A stretch of DNA of 64,000 nt from Peteryoungia aggregata LMG 23059 (GCF_030814435.1 NZ_JAUSUW010000008.1:1-64000); one strand, 5' to 3'; shown: positions 7,941 to 17,342, counted from the stretch's first letter. The notes: generated by a model not told the origin, from the sequence alone. Made by a program: numbers and translations.

Positions 7941-9854
7941 TCACCAATTCCCCTCCCCCTTCATCCGCTCGATCTCGCCGATCGCCCGCTCGCGCTGGCG
8001 CTCACGTCGGATGATCTCCGTCACAGCCGCATCATCCGACTTGTCGGCATAGCGGAATTCCGAGTCGGCGTAGCGGTTGATCTCCTGCAGGATCATCTCC
8101 ATCGTCACGGGGCCGCGCAGCTCCGATATCATCGCCTTCTTCTCGTCGTAGCTCTTGTGGACGAAAGCATCAGGCTTTTCGAACCAGGCGTCGGGCAGTT
8201 CGACATCCATCGCCCGCATCTTGATTGCATCGGTGATGTTTTTGATGGCGCGGCCCGTGAAGCGCGGTTCGGCGAGCTTGATCGCGTGCAGATAGGCGCC
8301 GACATCGGCCAGCGTCTCGATCTTGCCTTCGCTTTTCTCATAGCGTTCCCACACGGCGACCAGCCCATCCTCCTTCGGACGATCATGCTCACCATAGGAG
8401 CGGCTGACGGCCTTCTGGATCTCCTGGCCGGCGAACAAGGCGTGCTCGCCCTGCGGGATCTGATGGTTCTTGCCGACGAGCAGCGAGAAGATGTCGATAT
8501 AGTCCTCGCGCGTCTGCGGCCCATCGACCAGCCAGCGGGCGCCGGCGCGCTGACGCAGCGCATCGTCGACATTCTCAGGGTAGTTGGAGAACATGCCGAA
8601 GGTCGCATTGCCGCGCACCACGGTCGAGGCACCAGCAAAGCTTTCCATCAGGACGGCTGTCACCTCATGCTGGCCGGCAGAGGCACGGTCGTCGGAGCGC
8701 TTGGCGGTGACCTGGTCGACATCGTCGATCGTGCCGAAGCCGATGACGCGCGGGTTGAGCACGTTGTTGACGAAGCTCTTGCAGTTCTGGCCCGACTTGC
8801 CCTGATAGGACGAGATCTGGTCGACACCGAAATTCTCGTAATGGAAGGCATAACCCGCCATCTTGCAGTAGTCGTTGAGCAGCCCTGCCAGCATCTGGAT
8901 CAGGATCGTCTTGCCCGTGCCCGGCATGCCGTCGCCGATGAAAGTGAAGAGGAAGCCGCCGAGATCGACGAAGGGGTTCATCTGCCGATCGAAGTCATAG
9001 GCCATCAGCATCTTGGCGAGCTTCAGCGCCTGATACTTGGCAATGTGGTTGCCGATGATCTCTTCGGGCTTCTTGAAGCTCATCGAAAGCGGCTTCGACT
9101 TAACGCCCGGCACGCCGTCGAAACCGTCGAGGGTAAAATCGTCCTGATCGACGCGGATAAGGGCGTTTTCGAAGACGCCGAGATGCTCGAAGCGCGCCTT
9201 ACGGGTGAGAAGCCCGTCGAGCGCAAGATCGGCGAGGCCACGGACCCGGCCGATCAGCGTCGCGTCATCACCCGCCCCCTTCACCGCCGTATCGATGCCG
9301 GCGACCATGCTTTTGAGCGCATCCTGGGCGGTGTCGAAGAGGAAATCCGGCTCGCGGATGCCGTCGAGCTGTTCGCCCTCGCCCGCGACCGTGGACTTGA
9401 GGTAAGCAGCAAAGGCAAAGGCCGCGACATAGGCCTGCGAGGCGAGCAGCGCCTTGAAGCGCGCAGCCTCCTCGCCCTGCAGGGGTGCAGAGATATTCCG
9501 GGCCTGCAAAGGCTCCAGCTCGCTCTGCCGGGCAAAGACATCCGATATGGCCAGCGCCACCTGCGCGCCGCGCCTGACACGATAAAGCACGGTGTGCTGG
9601 GCAGGAGTCAGAAGCGGATCGGCAGAACCGGTCGCCTGGATGGTCTTCGAAAGCTCGACCTCGCGGGTCCGGCGCACCGAGCCGGTCGAGACCGTCGAGA
9701 CAAATCGCCGTCCGGTGCCGGCGATTGGGGCACCCGAGGCGCCCTCGCCCTGGTCGAGCACCACGACACGTGTGACCAGCCCCTGGGCGACAGCCAGATG
9801 CTTGGCGATGTCTTCTTCTCTGAGCGTGGTCAGGCCTGCAGTCAGTTCGCTCAT
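7941..9854 (-). CDS. AAA-family ATPase of unknown function
   Basis: The 637-aa protein has a Walker A motif GDGMPGTGKT at about 307-316 and a Walker B-like IGFGTIDDVD at about 371-380. The preceding 300 residues are a unique N-terminal region. No protease, helicase or transposase signature was recognised. Its start lies 2 bp after the stop of the upstream gene, with GAGG 7 nt before the ATG, so the two are co-translated. Neighbours suggest a multi-protein complex with the coiled-coil and DUF2333 membrane proteins, but this is inference from operon structure only. Confidence 0.85.
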   Translation of the reverse strand: MSELTAGLTTLREEDIAKHLAVAQGLVTRVVVLDQGEGASGAPIAGTGRRFVSTVSTGSVRRTREVELSKTIQATGSADPLLTPAQHTVLYRVRRGAQVALAISDVFARQSELEPLQARNISAPLQGEEAARFKALLASQAYVAAFAFAAYLKSTVAGEGEQLDGIREPDFLFDTAQDALKSMVAGIDTAVKGAGDDATLIGRVRGLADLALDGLLTRKARFEHLGVFENALIRVDQDDFTLDGFDGVPGVKSKPLSMSFKKPEEIIGNHIAKYQALKLAKMLMAYDFDRQMNPFVDLGGFLFTFIGDGMPGTGKTILIQMLAGLLNDYCKMAGYAFHYENFGVDQISSYQGKSGQNCKSFVNNVLNPRVIGFGTIDDVDQVTAKRSDDRASAGQHEVTAVLMESFAGASTVVRGNATFGMFSNYPENVDDALRQRAGARWLVDGPQTREDYIDIFSLLVGKNHQIPQGEHALFAGQEIQKAVSRSYGEHDRPKEDGLVAVWERYEKSEGKIETLADVGAYLHAIKLAEPRFTGRAIKNITDAIKMRAMDVELPDAWFEKPDAFVHKSYDEKKAMISELRGPVTMEMILQEINRYADSEFRYADKSDDAAVTEIIRRERQRERAIGEIERMKGEGNW

Positions 9855-9856
9855 GT

Positions 9857-11008
9857 TCAGACCTCGCTCACAATCTGGTTGCCGGAAATCACATGCACCT
9901 TGAAATTGCCGAAGATCGCCTTGACCTCGTTCGCCGCATAAAGCGCCTGATAGGCGTCATGCGGCACCAGCGCGTGCTTCTCATAGGTCGAGACACCCAT
10001 GCGCGCGGCTTCGAGATCATGCGTCTCTATGTGGAATTCCTGGGAAGCGGGCGTCGACGAGAAGAAGCCCTTCACCGCCGGCTGCTCGCGCTTGGAAAAC
10101 ACCTCCTGCACGGTCCAGGTCATCACCCAGGCTTTCTCAGGCTTGCGCACCCGGTCGAGGATCTCGGTGACCCGGCCGGAATTCTGGGTAAGCCCCGTCG
10201 AATAAAGCGGGCCGAGCACGACGCGGCGCACCGATTTAGGATGCAGCGTCGGAAAATCGCGGTCCATATTGGTTGCGATCGTCGCCGGCGTCAGCGAATA
10301 GGCCGAATTCCTGGCGCAGAAATCGTCGAATGTGCGGGCGAGTTCCGGATTGAGCAGTCCGCCGACCGGAAGCGGGATCTCCACCTCTTCATTCAGTCTG
10401 CCGTCCTCGGTCACCAGGACCTTGGTGACGTTTTCCGAGGAATCCTCGATCGTCGCCAGATAGATCATCGGCAGCGTGCTCACGCCGTCGAAGGCAGCCC
10501 AGCTGACGAGATAGGACGGCCGGCGTGACTGCGGATTGACGCTGACGGCAACAGTGGTCGGCAGGACGAAGGGCGAGAAGATTTCACCGGCCTGAACCTG
10601 TTCGAGATAGAGCCGCTCGGCGATCTGCTGCTGCAAGGCGGTCGGAAATTCCTTCTGCCGCAGGATGAAATCAACCATTTCCGTGCGCAGCTTGCCGACA
10701 TCAGGGATGGTGGAAAGCCTGGATGCGGCTCCCGCCCGGTCGTTTTCCAGCTCCAGCACGTTCTGGAAGATCGGAAACCCGCTCTCCGCCTGCGCGATCT
10801 TGAACTGGCCGGTAAAGCCGATGCGGTTCTGCCACGAGGTAAAGGAGTTCCGCAGGCGATCAAGATAGGGCAGCAGATGCAGTGTCGGCGGTCCCGTCTC
10901 GCCGAAGCGGCGATCGGACTGGCCGAAGAACTGCTCGAGGCCTGAAAGCGCCGAAGCCATGGTGGTGAAATAGTGCGTGACTGCACTGTTGCGATCGACG
11001 ACGTTCAT
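9857..11008 (-). CDS. Conserved hypothetical protein in the AAA/DUF2333 operon
   Basis: I do not recognise this 383-aa protein. It is soluble-looking, with no signal peptide or membrane segment, and mixed helix and strand content. The ATG at 11008 is chosen because a strong GGGGGAGGGG sits directly upstream; the frame extends 22 codons further without a better site. It is 79 bp downstream of the coiled-coil gene and 2 bp upstream of the AAA ATPase gene, so it probably works with that ATPase, perhaps as an adaptor. Confidence 0.75.
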   Translation of the reverse strand: MNVVDRNSAVTHYFTTMASALSGLEQFFGQSDRRFGETGPPTLHLLPYLDRLRNSFTSWQNRIGFTGQFKIAQAESGFPIFQNVLELENDRAGAASRLSTIPDVGKLRTEMVDFILRQKEFPTALQQQIAERLYLEQVQAGEIFSPFVLPTTVAVSVNPQSRRPSYLVSWAAFDGVSTLPMIYLATIEDSSENVTKVLVTEDGRLNEEVEIPLPVGGLLNPELARTFDDFCARNSAYSLTPATIATNMDRDFPTLHPKSVRRVVLGPLYSTGLTQNSGRVTEILDRVRKPEKAWVMTWTVQEVFSKREQPAVKGFFSSTPASQEFHIETHDLEAARMGVSTYEKHALVPHDAYQALYAANEVKAIFGNFKVHVISGNQIVSEV

Positions 11009-11087
11009 GCCCCTCCCCCCATCGACACGACCGCGCACCGCAAGAGCGGCACGCGACCGGATGGCCGCGTCCACGTCATGGGCATGA

Positions 11088-12176
11088 TCAAGGCTTCACG
11101 TAGTTGGCCGCATTGTGCTTGTCGAGAACCGACTGGAAGCGCCGGGCGAAAGCGTCGTCGGCGAGCTTCTTGCGGCGCTGGATATCCTGCGTCGAGAGCA
11201 TGTTCTTCTCGTGCAGTTCCAAGAGATCGCCGATATGCCGCTGGGCAGCCGCGCCAATGCCGGCCATCGTCTCTTCGGCCGCCGTATCGACTTGGCTGCC
11301 GAGGGTGTTGATCCGGTGCGCGACATCCTGCTGGGCAGCCGTCTTCAGCGAATCTTCGAGCGCCTTGTAGAGGACGATGCGCTGTTCGGTGTCGATGGTC
11401 AGCTTGTTGATCAACGTGTTCTGCGCCGCGATCTGGTTGTTCAAGCTGTCGACAAAGGTCTGGAACATTGAGGTATAGCGTTCCAGCGTCTGGCTCTCGG
11501 CCAGCAGCTCCTGCTCGCGGGCCTGCGCCTGATTGTAGTCGGTCGCAAGCTTCGAGCGTTCGGCTTCGAGATCCGTACGTTCCGACGTATCAGTGGAAGC
11601 GGCGATCTTGTTTTCAATGTCGAGCAGCGCCGGATTGAGCGTTTCAATGCGCTTCTGCGTCTCTTCCAGATTGGCGATCGTCTGCTTGCGGCGCTCGATC
11701 ACCTGCACGAGGCTCGCCTCTGACGTCTTGTAGCGCTCTTCGAGAACCGTCTTCTGTTCCTTCAGGATGCCGACAATGCTGTCCGACTTGGCGAGCAGTT
11801 CCTGCAGATTGCCGGCGAGCGACATGTTGCGGACGCGCTCGGTGCGCATGCTCTGCGCCTTCTGCTTGGAAAAGATGCCGATGAACTTTTCCATGCCGGA
11901 AAGGCTCTTCATGCTTTCGAACTCGGCACCAAAGACATTGGTCGCGTCTTCCAGGCCGATGATCAGGTCGGCGATGTTCGCCTCCATCACCTTCTGCTGG
12001 TTGAGCACATCTGAGATCCGGGCGTTTTCGATATCGAAATCCTGGCCGGTGAGCTTGGAATCGCTCTTGGCAAACGTGTCCAGCACCACGCCGGACTGCT
12101 CGATCTTGCCGCGCATCTCCGACACGATCTTGCGCGTCTTCTCGATTTCGCTGTCGAAGGATTGCAAAGTCGCCAT
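11088..12176 (-). CDS. Coiled-coil protein, first gene of the uncharacterised operon
   Basis: The 362-aa product is almost wholly helical, with long heptad-rich segments from about residue 120 to 300. Its overall build, a helical scaffold without enzyme motifs, recalls TelA/KlaA-type proteins of tellurite or stress modules, but no firm homology is claimed. The ATG at 12176 has AGGGAGA 4 nt upstream; an in-frame start 33 codons earlier lacks support. It is the promoter-proximal gene of the run ending at 4981. A structural partner for the downstream AAA ATPase is a reasonable inference. Confidence 0.75.
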   Translation of the reverse strand: MATLQSFDSEIEKTRKIVSEMRGKIEQSGVVLDTFAKSDSKLTGQDFDIENARISDVLNQQKVMEANIADLIIGLEDATNVFGAEFESMKSLSGMEKFIGIFSKQKAQSMRTERVRNMSLAGNLQELLAKSDSIVGILKEQKTVLEERYKTSEASLVQVIERRKQTIANLEETQKRIETLNPALLDIENKIAASTDTSERTDLEAERSKLATDYNQAQAREQELLAESQTLERYTSMFQTFVDSLNNQIAAQNTLINKLTIDTEQRIVLYKALEDSLKTAAQQDVAHRINTLGSQVDTAAEETMAGIGAAAQRHIGDLLELHEKNMLSTQDIQRRKKLADDAFARRFQSVLDKHNAANYVKP

Positions 12177-12379
12177 GTTGTCTCCCTGTCCCCTTGCCGG
12201 CGACGCGCCGGATTCGTTGCCTACCACCATAGCGCGTTTCCCGGTGCGGGAAAGTATCGCAGCGCACAGGAGCAATCGCCATCATCCGATATGGATGGTC
12301 GCGAGCCCCACACAAGAGGCGCTATCAGAGAAATGCGACAGCCCTGAAACGGCTGCCGCATCGGGGAGTTGTGTCGGGA

Positions 12380-12766
12380 TCACTGGCCGCCGGCAGCGGG
12401 ATCCTTGAGATAGGCGATGATGTTGGCGAGATCATCATCCTTCTTGACGCCGGCATAAGCCATCTTGGTTCCCTTCACGACGGCCTTGGGTGCCTTCAGA
12501 TAGGCAGAGAGGGTTGCGTCGTCCCAGACCTTGCCCTGACCATATTCGACCATCGCGGGGGAGTATTTGTATTCGGCGATCGAGGCGACCGGGCGGCCGA
12601 CGATGCCCTGCAAATGCGGGCCGACCTTGTTCTTGGCCTCGGTCGCGACATGACAGGCCTGACAGGCCTTGAAAGCCTTGGCGCCGGCGACCGGATCACC
12701 ATCGGCGAAGGCTGGGAGCGGTGCGAGAGCGACCGCGAGCAGCATGAGCATGGAAGACGTTTTCAT
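12380..12766 (-). CDS. Class I c-type cytochrome, periplasmic
   Basis: The 128-aa precursor has a signal peptide ending near AFA-DGD at about residue 21, a haem-binding CQACH motif at residues 35-39, and a likely axial Met in GTKMAYAG near residue 100. These are the features of small soluble cytochromes of the c2/c550 type that shuttle electrons in the periplasm. AGGAG is placed 5 nt before the ATG at 12766; the longer frame upstream is rejected because it would bury the signal peptide. The gene stands alone between the operon above and choX, so its redox partner cannot be named. Confidence 0.92.
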   Translation of the reverse strand: MKTSSMLMLLAVALAPLPAFADGDPVAGAKAFKACQACHVATEAKNKVGPHLQGIVGRPVASIAEYKYSPAMVEYGQGKVWDDATLSAYLKAPKAVVKGTKMAYAGVKKDDDLANIIAYLKDPAAGGQ

Positions 12767-13020
12767 CGGAACTCCTGTATCGATCAATTCGGCGCGCTTG
12801 CGCCGCAGTGCCATCGGATCATCTGTTGGCATGACGGGCAAGTCGATGCTTTGACGGTTATCAAGCCTCGAATATTTTTCCAATGCCCCCCGCTCCCTGA
12901 GAAGAAAGGCGAGCAGGTCGCAAACAGGGGCGCTGCTGCGACGCAAACGCACGGGCATCCTTGCAATTCTCCGGTATTGAATGTTGACTTGGGAACATTA
13001 AAAAAACCGGGAGCCTGCCA

Positions 13021-13983
13021 ATGACGTACTCTTCCATCTCTCGCCGCACACTCGTGGCCGCCGTTTCGCTCATCGCCATCTCGGCGATGCCCCTCGCAGC
13101 AGCCGCAGCCGAAGCCGAAAGCTGCTCCACCGTGCGTTTCTCGGACGTAGGCTGGACCGACATCACCGCGACCACCGCGACCGCATCCGTCATCCTGAAG
13201 GCACTCGGCTATGAGCCGACGACCACCGTGCTCTCTGTCCCGGTCACCTACTCCTCGCTGAAGAACAAGGACATCGACGTCTTCCTCGGCAACTGGATGC
13301 CGACCATGGAAGCCGACATCGCGCCTTACCGCGAAGACAAGTCCGTCGAGATCTTCGGACCCAACCTCGAAGGCGCGAAATACACGCTCGCCACGAATGC
13401 CAAGGGTGCAGAACTCGGCATCAAGGACTTCGCCGATATTGCCAAGAATGCCGAGGCACTTGAAGGCAAGATCTACGGCATCGAGCCGGGCAATGACGGC
13501 AACCGCCTGATCCTCGACATGATCGACGCCGACAAGTTCGGCCTCGGCGCCTTCGAAGTGGTCGAATCCTCCGAGCAGGGCATGCTGGCCCAGGTCGCCC
13601 GCGCCGAAAAGGACGGCACGCCGGTCGTCTTCCTCGGCTGGGAGCCGCATCCGATGAACGCCAACTTCAAGCTGACCTACCTGTCGGGTGGCGATGAGGT
13701 CTTCGGCCCGAACTTCGGCGGCGCGACGATCTTCACCAACACCCGCGCCGGCTACACGACCGAATGCCCGAATGTCGGCAAGTTCGTCACAAACCTCAAG
13801 TTCTCGCTCGCCATGGAGAACGAGATCATGGGCAAGATCCTGAATGACGGCCAGGACGCCGAAGTGGCAGCAAGCGAATGGCTGAAGGCCAATCCGACTG
13901 CCGTCGAGCCCTGGCTCGCTGGCGTGACAACCAAGGATGGCGGCGACGGCCTCGGCGCGGTGAAGACGGCCCTCGGCCTCTGA
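13021..13983 (+). CDS. choX: Choline ABC transporter substrate-binding protein ChoX
   Basis: The 320-aa precursor has a signal peptide (about 1-29) and belongs to the OpuAC/ProX-type binding proteins. Segments that carry the aromatic ligand box in the choline-specific ChoX of Sinorhizobium are visible: GWTDI, GNWMPTM and GWEPHPMN. It captures choline in the periplasm for the ChoW/ChoV importer. GGGAG precedes the ATG. It is first in a choX-choW-choV operon; choW starts 93 bp downstream. Confidence 0.95.
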   Translation: MTYSSISRRTLVAAVSLIAISAMPLAAAAAEAESCSTVRFSDVGWTDITATTATASVILKALGYEPTTTVLSVPVTYSSLKNKDIDVFLGNWMPTMEADIAPYREDKSVEIFGPNLEGAKYTLATNAKGAELGIKDFADIAKNAEALEGKIYGIEPGNDGNRLILDMIDADKFGLGAFEVVESSEQGMLAQVARAEKDGTPVVFLGWEPHPMNANFKLTYLSGGDEVFGPNFGGATIFTNTRAGYTTECPNVGKFVTNLKFSLAMENEIMGKILNDGQDAEVAASEWLKANPTAVEPWLAGVTTKDGGDGLGAVKTALGL

Positions 13984-14076
13984 TCCCTGTCCATCGATCG
14001 TGGAACCGCGCGGCAGGAAGGGGATCCGGCCGCGCGGCCTCCCAGGCATTGAACCTGTGGCCATTCGGGGACAAAC

Positions 14077-14946
14077 ATGGATTTTCTGACCGACAACAAG
14101 CTGCCCATCGGGCCCTTGTCGAAAAGTTTCGTCGATTGGCTGACGGCCAATGTCGATTTTGTATTCGATTTCATCGCGACCATATTGAGCGCATCCATCA
14201 ACGCCATGCTCTTTGTGCTGCAGGCGCCCTTTCTCAAGGGAACTGCACTCGAAGCCTTCTATCCGCTGCTCATGATCGGCGTGTCTTCTCTGGTCGCCTG
14301 GGTGATGCGTCGCTCTCTGGGCGTCACCGTCTTCACCTTCCTCGGTTTGCTCCTGATCTATAACCAGGGCTACTGGAAGGAAACGATGGAGACGCTGGCC
14401 CTCGTGCTGGCTGCGACCGGTGTCTGCATGGTCATCGGCGTGCCGATCGGCATTGCCTGCGCCCGTCGCCCCTGGCTCTACGCCGCAGTCCGACCGGTGC
14501 TCGACCTGATGCAGACGATCCCCACCTTCGTCTATCTCATTCCGGCCCTGATCCTCTTCGGCCTCGGCATGGTGCCCGGCCTGATCGCCACCGTGATCTT
14601 TGCGATTGCAGCCCCGATCCGCCTCACCCGCCTCGGCATCATCTCCACACCGCCCTCGCTGGTGGAAGCGGCTGTCGCCTTTGGCGCAACCCCGATGCAG
14701 GTGCTGCGCAAGGTCGAACTGCCGTTCGCCACGCCGCAGATCATGGCCGGCCTCACGCAGACGATCATGCTCTCGCTGTCGATGGTCGTGATCGCGGCAC
14801 TGGTCGGCGCAAGCGGCCTCGGCGTGCCGGTCGTGCGCGCACTCAATACCGTCAACATCGCCCGGGGCTTCGAGGCAGGGCTCTGCATCGTGATCCTCGC
14901 CATCATCCTTGACCGGATCTTCCGCATTCCCGGAGAAGACACATGA
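14077..14946 (+). CDS. choW: Choline ABC transporter permease ChoW
   Basis: This 289-aa inner-membrane protein has several hydrophobic helices and the binding-protein-dependent transport EAA loop (EAAVAFGATPMQVLRKVELP). It forms the translocation pore for choline with the ATPase ChoV. The last four bases overlap the choV start (ATGA), so the two subunits are translationally coupled. Family is the ProW/OpuAB type; the choline assignment follows from ChoX and the operon order. Confidence 0.95.
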   Translation: MDFLTDNKLPIGPLSKSFVDWLTANVDFVFDFIATILSASINAMLFVLQAPFLKGTALEAFYPLLMIGVSSLVAWVMRRSLGVTVFTFLGLLLIYNQGYWKETMETLALVLAATGVCMVIGVPIGIACARRPWLYAAVRPVLDLMQTIPTFVYLIPALILFGLGMVPGLIATVIFAIAAPIRLTRLGIISTPPSLVEAAVAFGATPMQVLRKVELPFATPQIMAGLTQTIMLSLSMVVIAALVGASGLGVPVVRALNTVNIARGFEAGLCIVILAIILDRIFRIPGEDT

Positions 14947-15986
14947 CCGACGCCGTCATCTTCGACAATGTCGACATCGTCTTCGGCGACAACCCGCAGC
15001 GGGCGCTTGACATGGTCGACCAAGGCAAGACCCGCGACGAGATCGGAGCCGAAACCGGCCTCGTCCTCGGCGTTGCCAAAGCCTCGCTTGCGGTCAAGGA
15101 AGGCGAGATCCTTGTCCTCATGGGCCTTTCCGGCTCCGGCAAGTCGACGCTCCTGCGCGCCGTCAATGCGCTCGCCCCTGTCGTTCGCGGCAATGTCAGC
15201 GTTCGCACTGAGACCGGCTATGTCGATCCCTACAAGGCCTCCGCTCAGGTGCTGCGCGACTTGCGCATGCACACCGTCTCCATGGTCTTCCAGCAATTCG
15301 GCCTCCTGCCCTGGCGCACGGTTGCCGACAATGTCGGCTTCGGGCTCGAGCTGGCAGGTGTTCCGGAACCCGAGCGCAAGGAACGGGTGGCGGCCCAGCT
15401 CGAACTCGTCAATCTGTCGAAATGGGCGGAGCGCCGGGTCAACGAGCTCTCGGGCGGCATGCAGCAACGCGTCGGCCTTGCCCGCGCCTTTGCGACCGGC
15501 GCCCCGATCCTTCTGATGGACGAGCCTTTCTCGGCGCTCGACCCACTGATCCGCACACGCCTGCAGGACGAGCTGCTTGAATTCCAGGCGCGGCTGAAGA
15601 AGACCATCCTCTTCGTCAGCCACGATCTCGACGAAGCCTTCCGAATCGGCAATCGCATCGCCATCATGGAAGGCGGGCGCATCATCCAGTGCGGCACCCC
15701 GCAGGAGATCGTCCAGAACCCGACGAACCAGTATGTCGCGGATTTCGTCCAGAACATGAACCCGATCAACATGCTGATCGCCTCCGACGTGATGCGCGCC
15801 GGCGTCTCCGGTGATCAGCATGCGGTGACCGGGACAACTGCCCCGCGCACGCCGCTGGTCGACGTCCTGGATGCCCTGGCGCGGCAGCCCGGAACGATCG
15901 GCGTCGTTGACAACGGCGTCATCATCGGCACGATCGACGCCCAGGATGTGGTAAGCGGACTGACCAAGCACCGCCGCAAGGGATGA
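14943..15986 (+). CDS. choV: Choline ABC transporter ATP-binding protein ChoV
   Basis: The 347-aa ATPase has Walker A GLSGSGKST near residue 60, the Q-loop FQQFGLLPW, the signature LSGGMQQR, and Walker B ILLMDEPFSALD followed by the H-loop SHDLDEA. A short C-terminal extension replaces the full CBS pair of ProV-type ATPases. It powers choline uptake with ChoW and overlaps that gene by 4 bp. Imported choline in rhizobia serves as a nutrient, as a source of glycine betaine and for phosphatidylcholine synthesis. Confidence 0.95.
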   Translation: MTDAVIFDNVDIVFGDNPQRALDMVDQGKTRDEIGAETGLVLGVAKASLAVKEGEILVLMGLSGSGKSTLLRAVNALAPVVRGNVSVRTETGYVDPYKASAQVLRDLRMHTVSMVFQQFGLLPWRTVADNVGFGLELAGVPEPERKERVAAQLELVNLSKWAERRVNELSGGMQQRVGLARAFATGAPILLMDEPFSALDPLIRTRLQDELLEFQARLKKTILFVSHDLDEAFRIGNRIAIMEGGRIIQCGTPQEIVQNPTNQYVADFVQNMNPINMLIASDVMRAGVSGDQHAVTGTTAPRTPLVDVLDALARQPGTIGVVDNGVIIGTIDAQDVVSGLTKHRRKG

Positions 15987-16029
15987 CCTCCCTGCCCGCA
16001 CCGAAGACAGACGCATGCGGGAGACGGCA

Positions 16030-16776
16030 ATGAACGACAAGCCCCAGGTTATCAGGGACACCGACGACGATGCGCGCCGCCAGGCGCGCATTCTCTTGCG
16101 CGGAGCACGCTTCGCCGCGATCGGCGTGATCGATCCGCAGACCGGCTTCCCCTTCGTCAGCCGCGTGCTTCTCGGCATGGACAAGGACGGCGCGCCCGTG
16201 ATCCTCGTCTCGGCCCTCTCTGCCCACACCACGGCTCTCAACGCCGATGCACGCGCCTCGCTCCTGACCGGCGAACCGGCCAAGGGCGACCCGCTCGCCC
16301 ATCCGCGACTGACCCTGCAATGCATGGCCGAACGCGTCGCGCGCGACAGCGACACACATGGCCAGCTAAGGGCCCGTTTTCTGGCACGACACCCCAAGTC
16401 GCAGCTTTATATCGATTTTCCCGACTTCTGCTTTTTCCGTCTGGTGCCCGAACGGGCAAGCCTGAATGGCGGCTTTGGTCGTGCCTATCATTTGAGCAGC
16501 GACGATTTTCATATACCGAAAATGAACGATGATTTGTATGCCGACGAAGACGCAGTACTGCGAGAATTAGGGGGGGCATATCCAGACCTGGCCGCGCAGA
16601 TCGCTGTGAATGTGCATGGCGCCCCGGACGGGGACTGGCGCATCTCGGCGCTCGATTCTCACGGTTTAGACCTTAGTTTCAAAGACTTACTGATTCGCCA
16701 CGAATTTGTGACGCCAATCACACATTATAAAGAATTGCTATTAGAGTTACCTAATTCAGTATACACAGTACCTTAA
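16030..16776 (+). CDS. HugZ-like pyridoxamine-phosphate-oxidase-fold protein with atypical C-terminus
   Basis: The 248-aa protein has the split-barrel FMN/haem-binding fold at about residues 10-155 (GFPFVSRVLLGMDKDGAPV, SLLTGEPAKGDPLAHPRLT, YIDFPDFCFFRL). It belongs to the HugZ family linked to haem use. The C-terminal ~95 residues should be a DUF2470 domain with a conserved N-x-DH element. Here the sequence is divergent, that element is absent, and codons after about 16,490 become AT-rich (TTA, TTG, CAT, AAT). GGGAGA precedes the ATG at 16030; an ATG 15 nt upstream is less likely. The frame stays intact, so the gene is probably expressed, but the tail may have been exchanged. Confidence 0.8.
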   Translation: MNDKPQVIRDTDDDARRQARILLRGARFAAIGVIDPQTGFPFVSRVLLGMDKDGAPVILVSALSAHTTALNADARASLLTGEPAKGDPLAHPRLTLQCMAERVARDSDTHGQLRARFLARHPKSQLYIDFPDFCFFRLVPERASLNGGFGRAYHLSSDDFHIPKMNDDLYADEDAVLRELGGAYPDLAAQIAVNVHGAPDGDWRISALDSHGLDLSFKDLLIRHEFVTPITHYKELLLELPNSVYTVP

Positions 16777-16893
16777 ATTTAGGCATATACAATTTTGACG
16801 ACGCTGGTAGAGTTTGGCTTCCAGTTAAGTCATGGATTTTTCAACGACTGCCACTCCCCCCAAGGGCACTCGACCAAGGAAAGTTGAACTGAG

Positions 16894-17214
16894 ATGAAAA
16901 CAAAAGCTTTGTCCGAACAATCGACTGTCGCTGCCGGTTTGCTTTCCGCCATGGCAAATCCCAAGCGACTGATGATCCTCTGCAGCCTCGTCGAGGGCGA
17001 GGTTCCCGTCGGTGTTCTGGCGACCCAGGTAGGCCTGAGCCAGTCGGCTCTGTCGCAGCACCTGTCAAAGCTGCGTGCGCAGAAGCTCGTCAAGACCCGC
17101 CGCGACGCCCAGACGATCTACTACTCCTCGACATCCGAATCGGTGATCAAGATTCTGTCGACGCTGGAAAGCATCTACTGCCCGCCCGTTGCAGCGAGCA
17201 AAACTGCTGCTTGA
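16894..17214 (+). CDS. ArsR/SmtB-family repressor with a two-cysteine (SqrR/BigR-like) pattern
   Basis: The 106-aa winged-helix protein has the recognition helix SQSALSQHLSKLR at about residues 49-61. It lacks the metal-site cysteines of ArsR (ELCVCDL). Instead it has single cysteines at position 30 (MILC) and 96 (IYCPP), the arrangement of sulfide/redox-sensing repressors of the SqrR/BigR type, where the pair forms a disulfide or polysulfide bridge. The gene stands alone; a rhodanese and a DCC-type gene lie ~4.5 kb downstream but no sulfide-quinone reductase is visible. The sensing role is inferred from the cysteine pattern. Confidence 0.85.
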   Translation: MKTKALSEQSTVAAGLLSAMANPKRLMILCSLVEGEVPVGVLATQVGLSQSALSQHLSKLRAQKLVKTRRDAQTIYYSSTSESVIKILSTLESIYCPPVAASKTAA

Positions 17215-17308
17215 TGACAGCGCTGCCAGGATAGCGCTGGTTTAGGTGGGAGGAGATCGGCGCATCACCCGTTCAATCGGGTGACATCCTCGGCAACTGA
17301 GATTTCGA

Positions 17309-17342
17309 AGCCCCGGACGGCATCTGCCGCCGGGGCTTTTTC
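17309..17342 (+). terminator. Rho-independent terminator in the 17215-17576 gap
   Basis: The stem AGCCCCGG / CCGGGGCT with an inner CGGC/GCCG pairing is followed by a T run (17337-17342). A second hairpin without a T run (TCACCCG/CGGGTGA, 17265-17284) precedes it. The rest of the ~360-bp gap is presumed promoter DNA for the aminotransferase; no other gene was seen. Confidence 0.8.

Noticed and set aside
7902..9941. A 679-codon plus-strand frame opposite the AAA ATPase gene
   Set aside because: The minus strand carries intact Walker A and B motifs and a ribosome site; the plus frame is a shadow.
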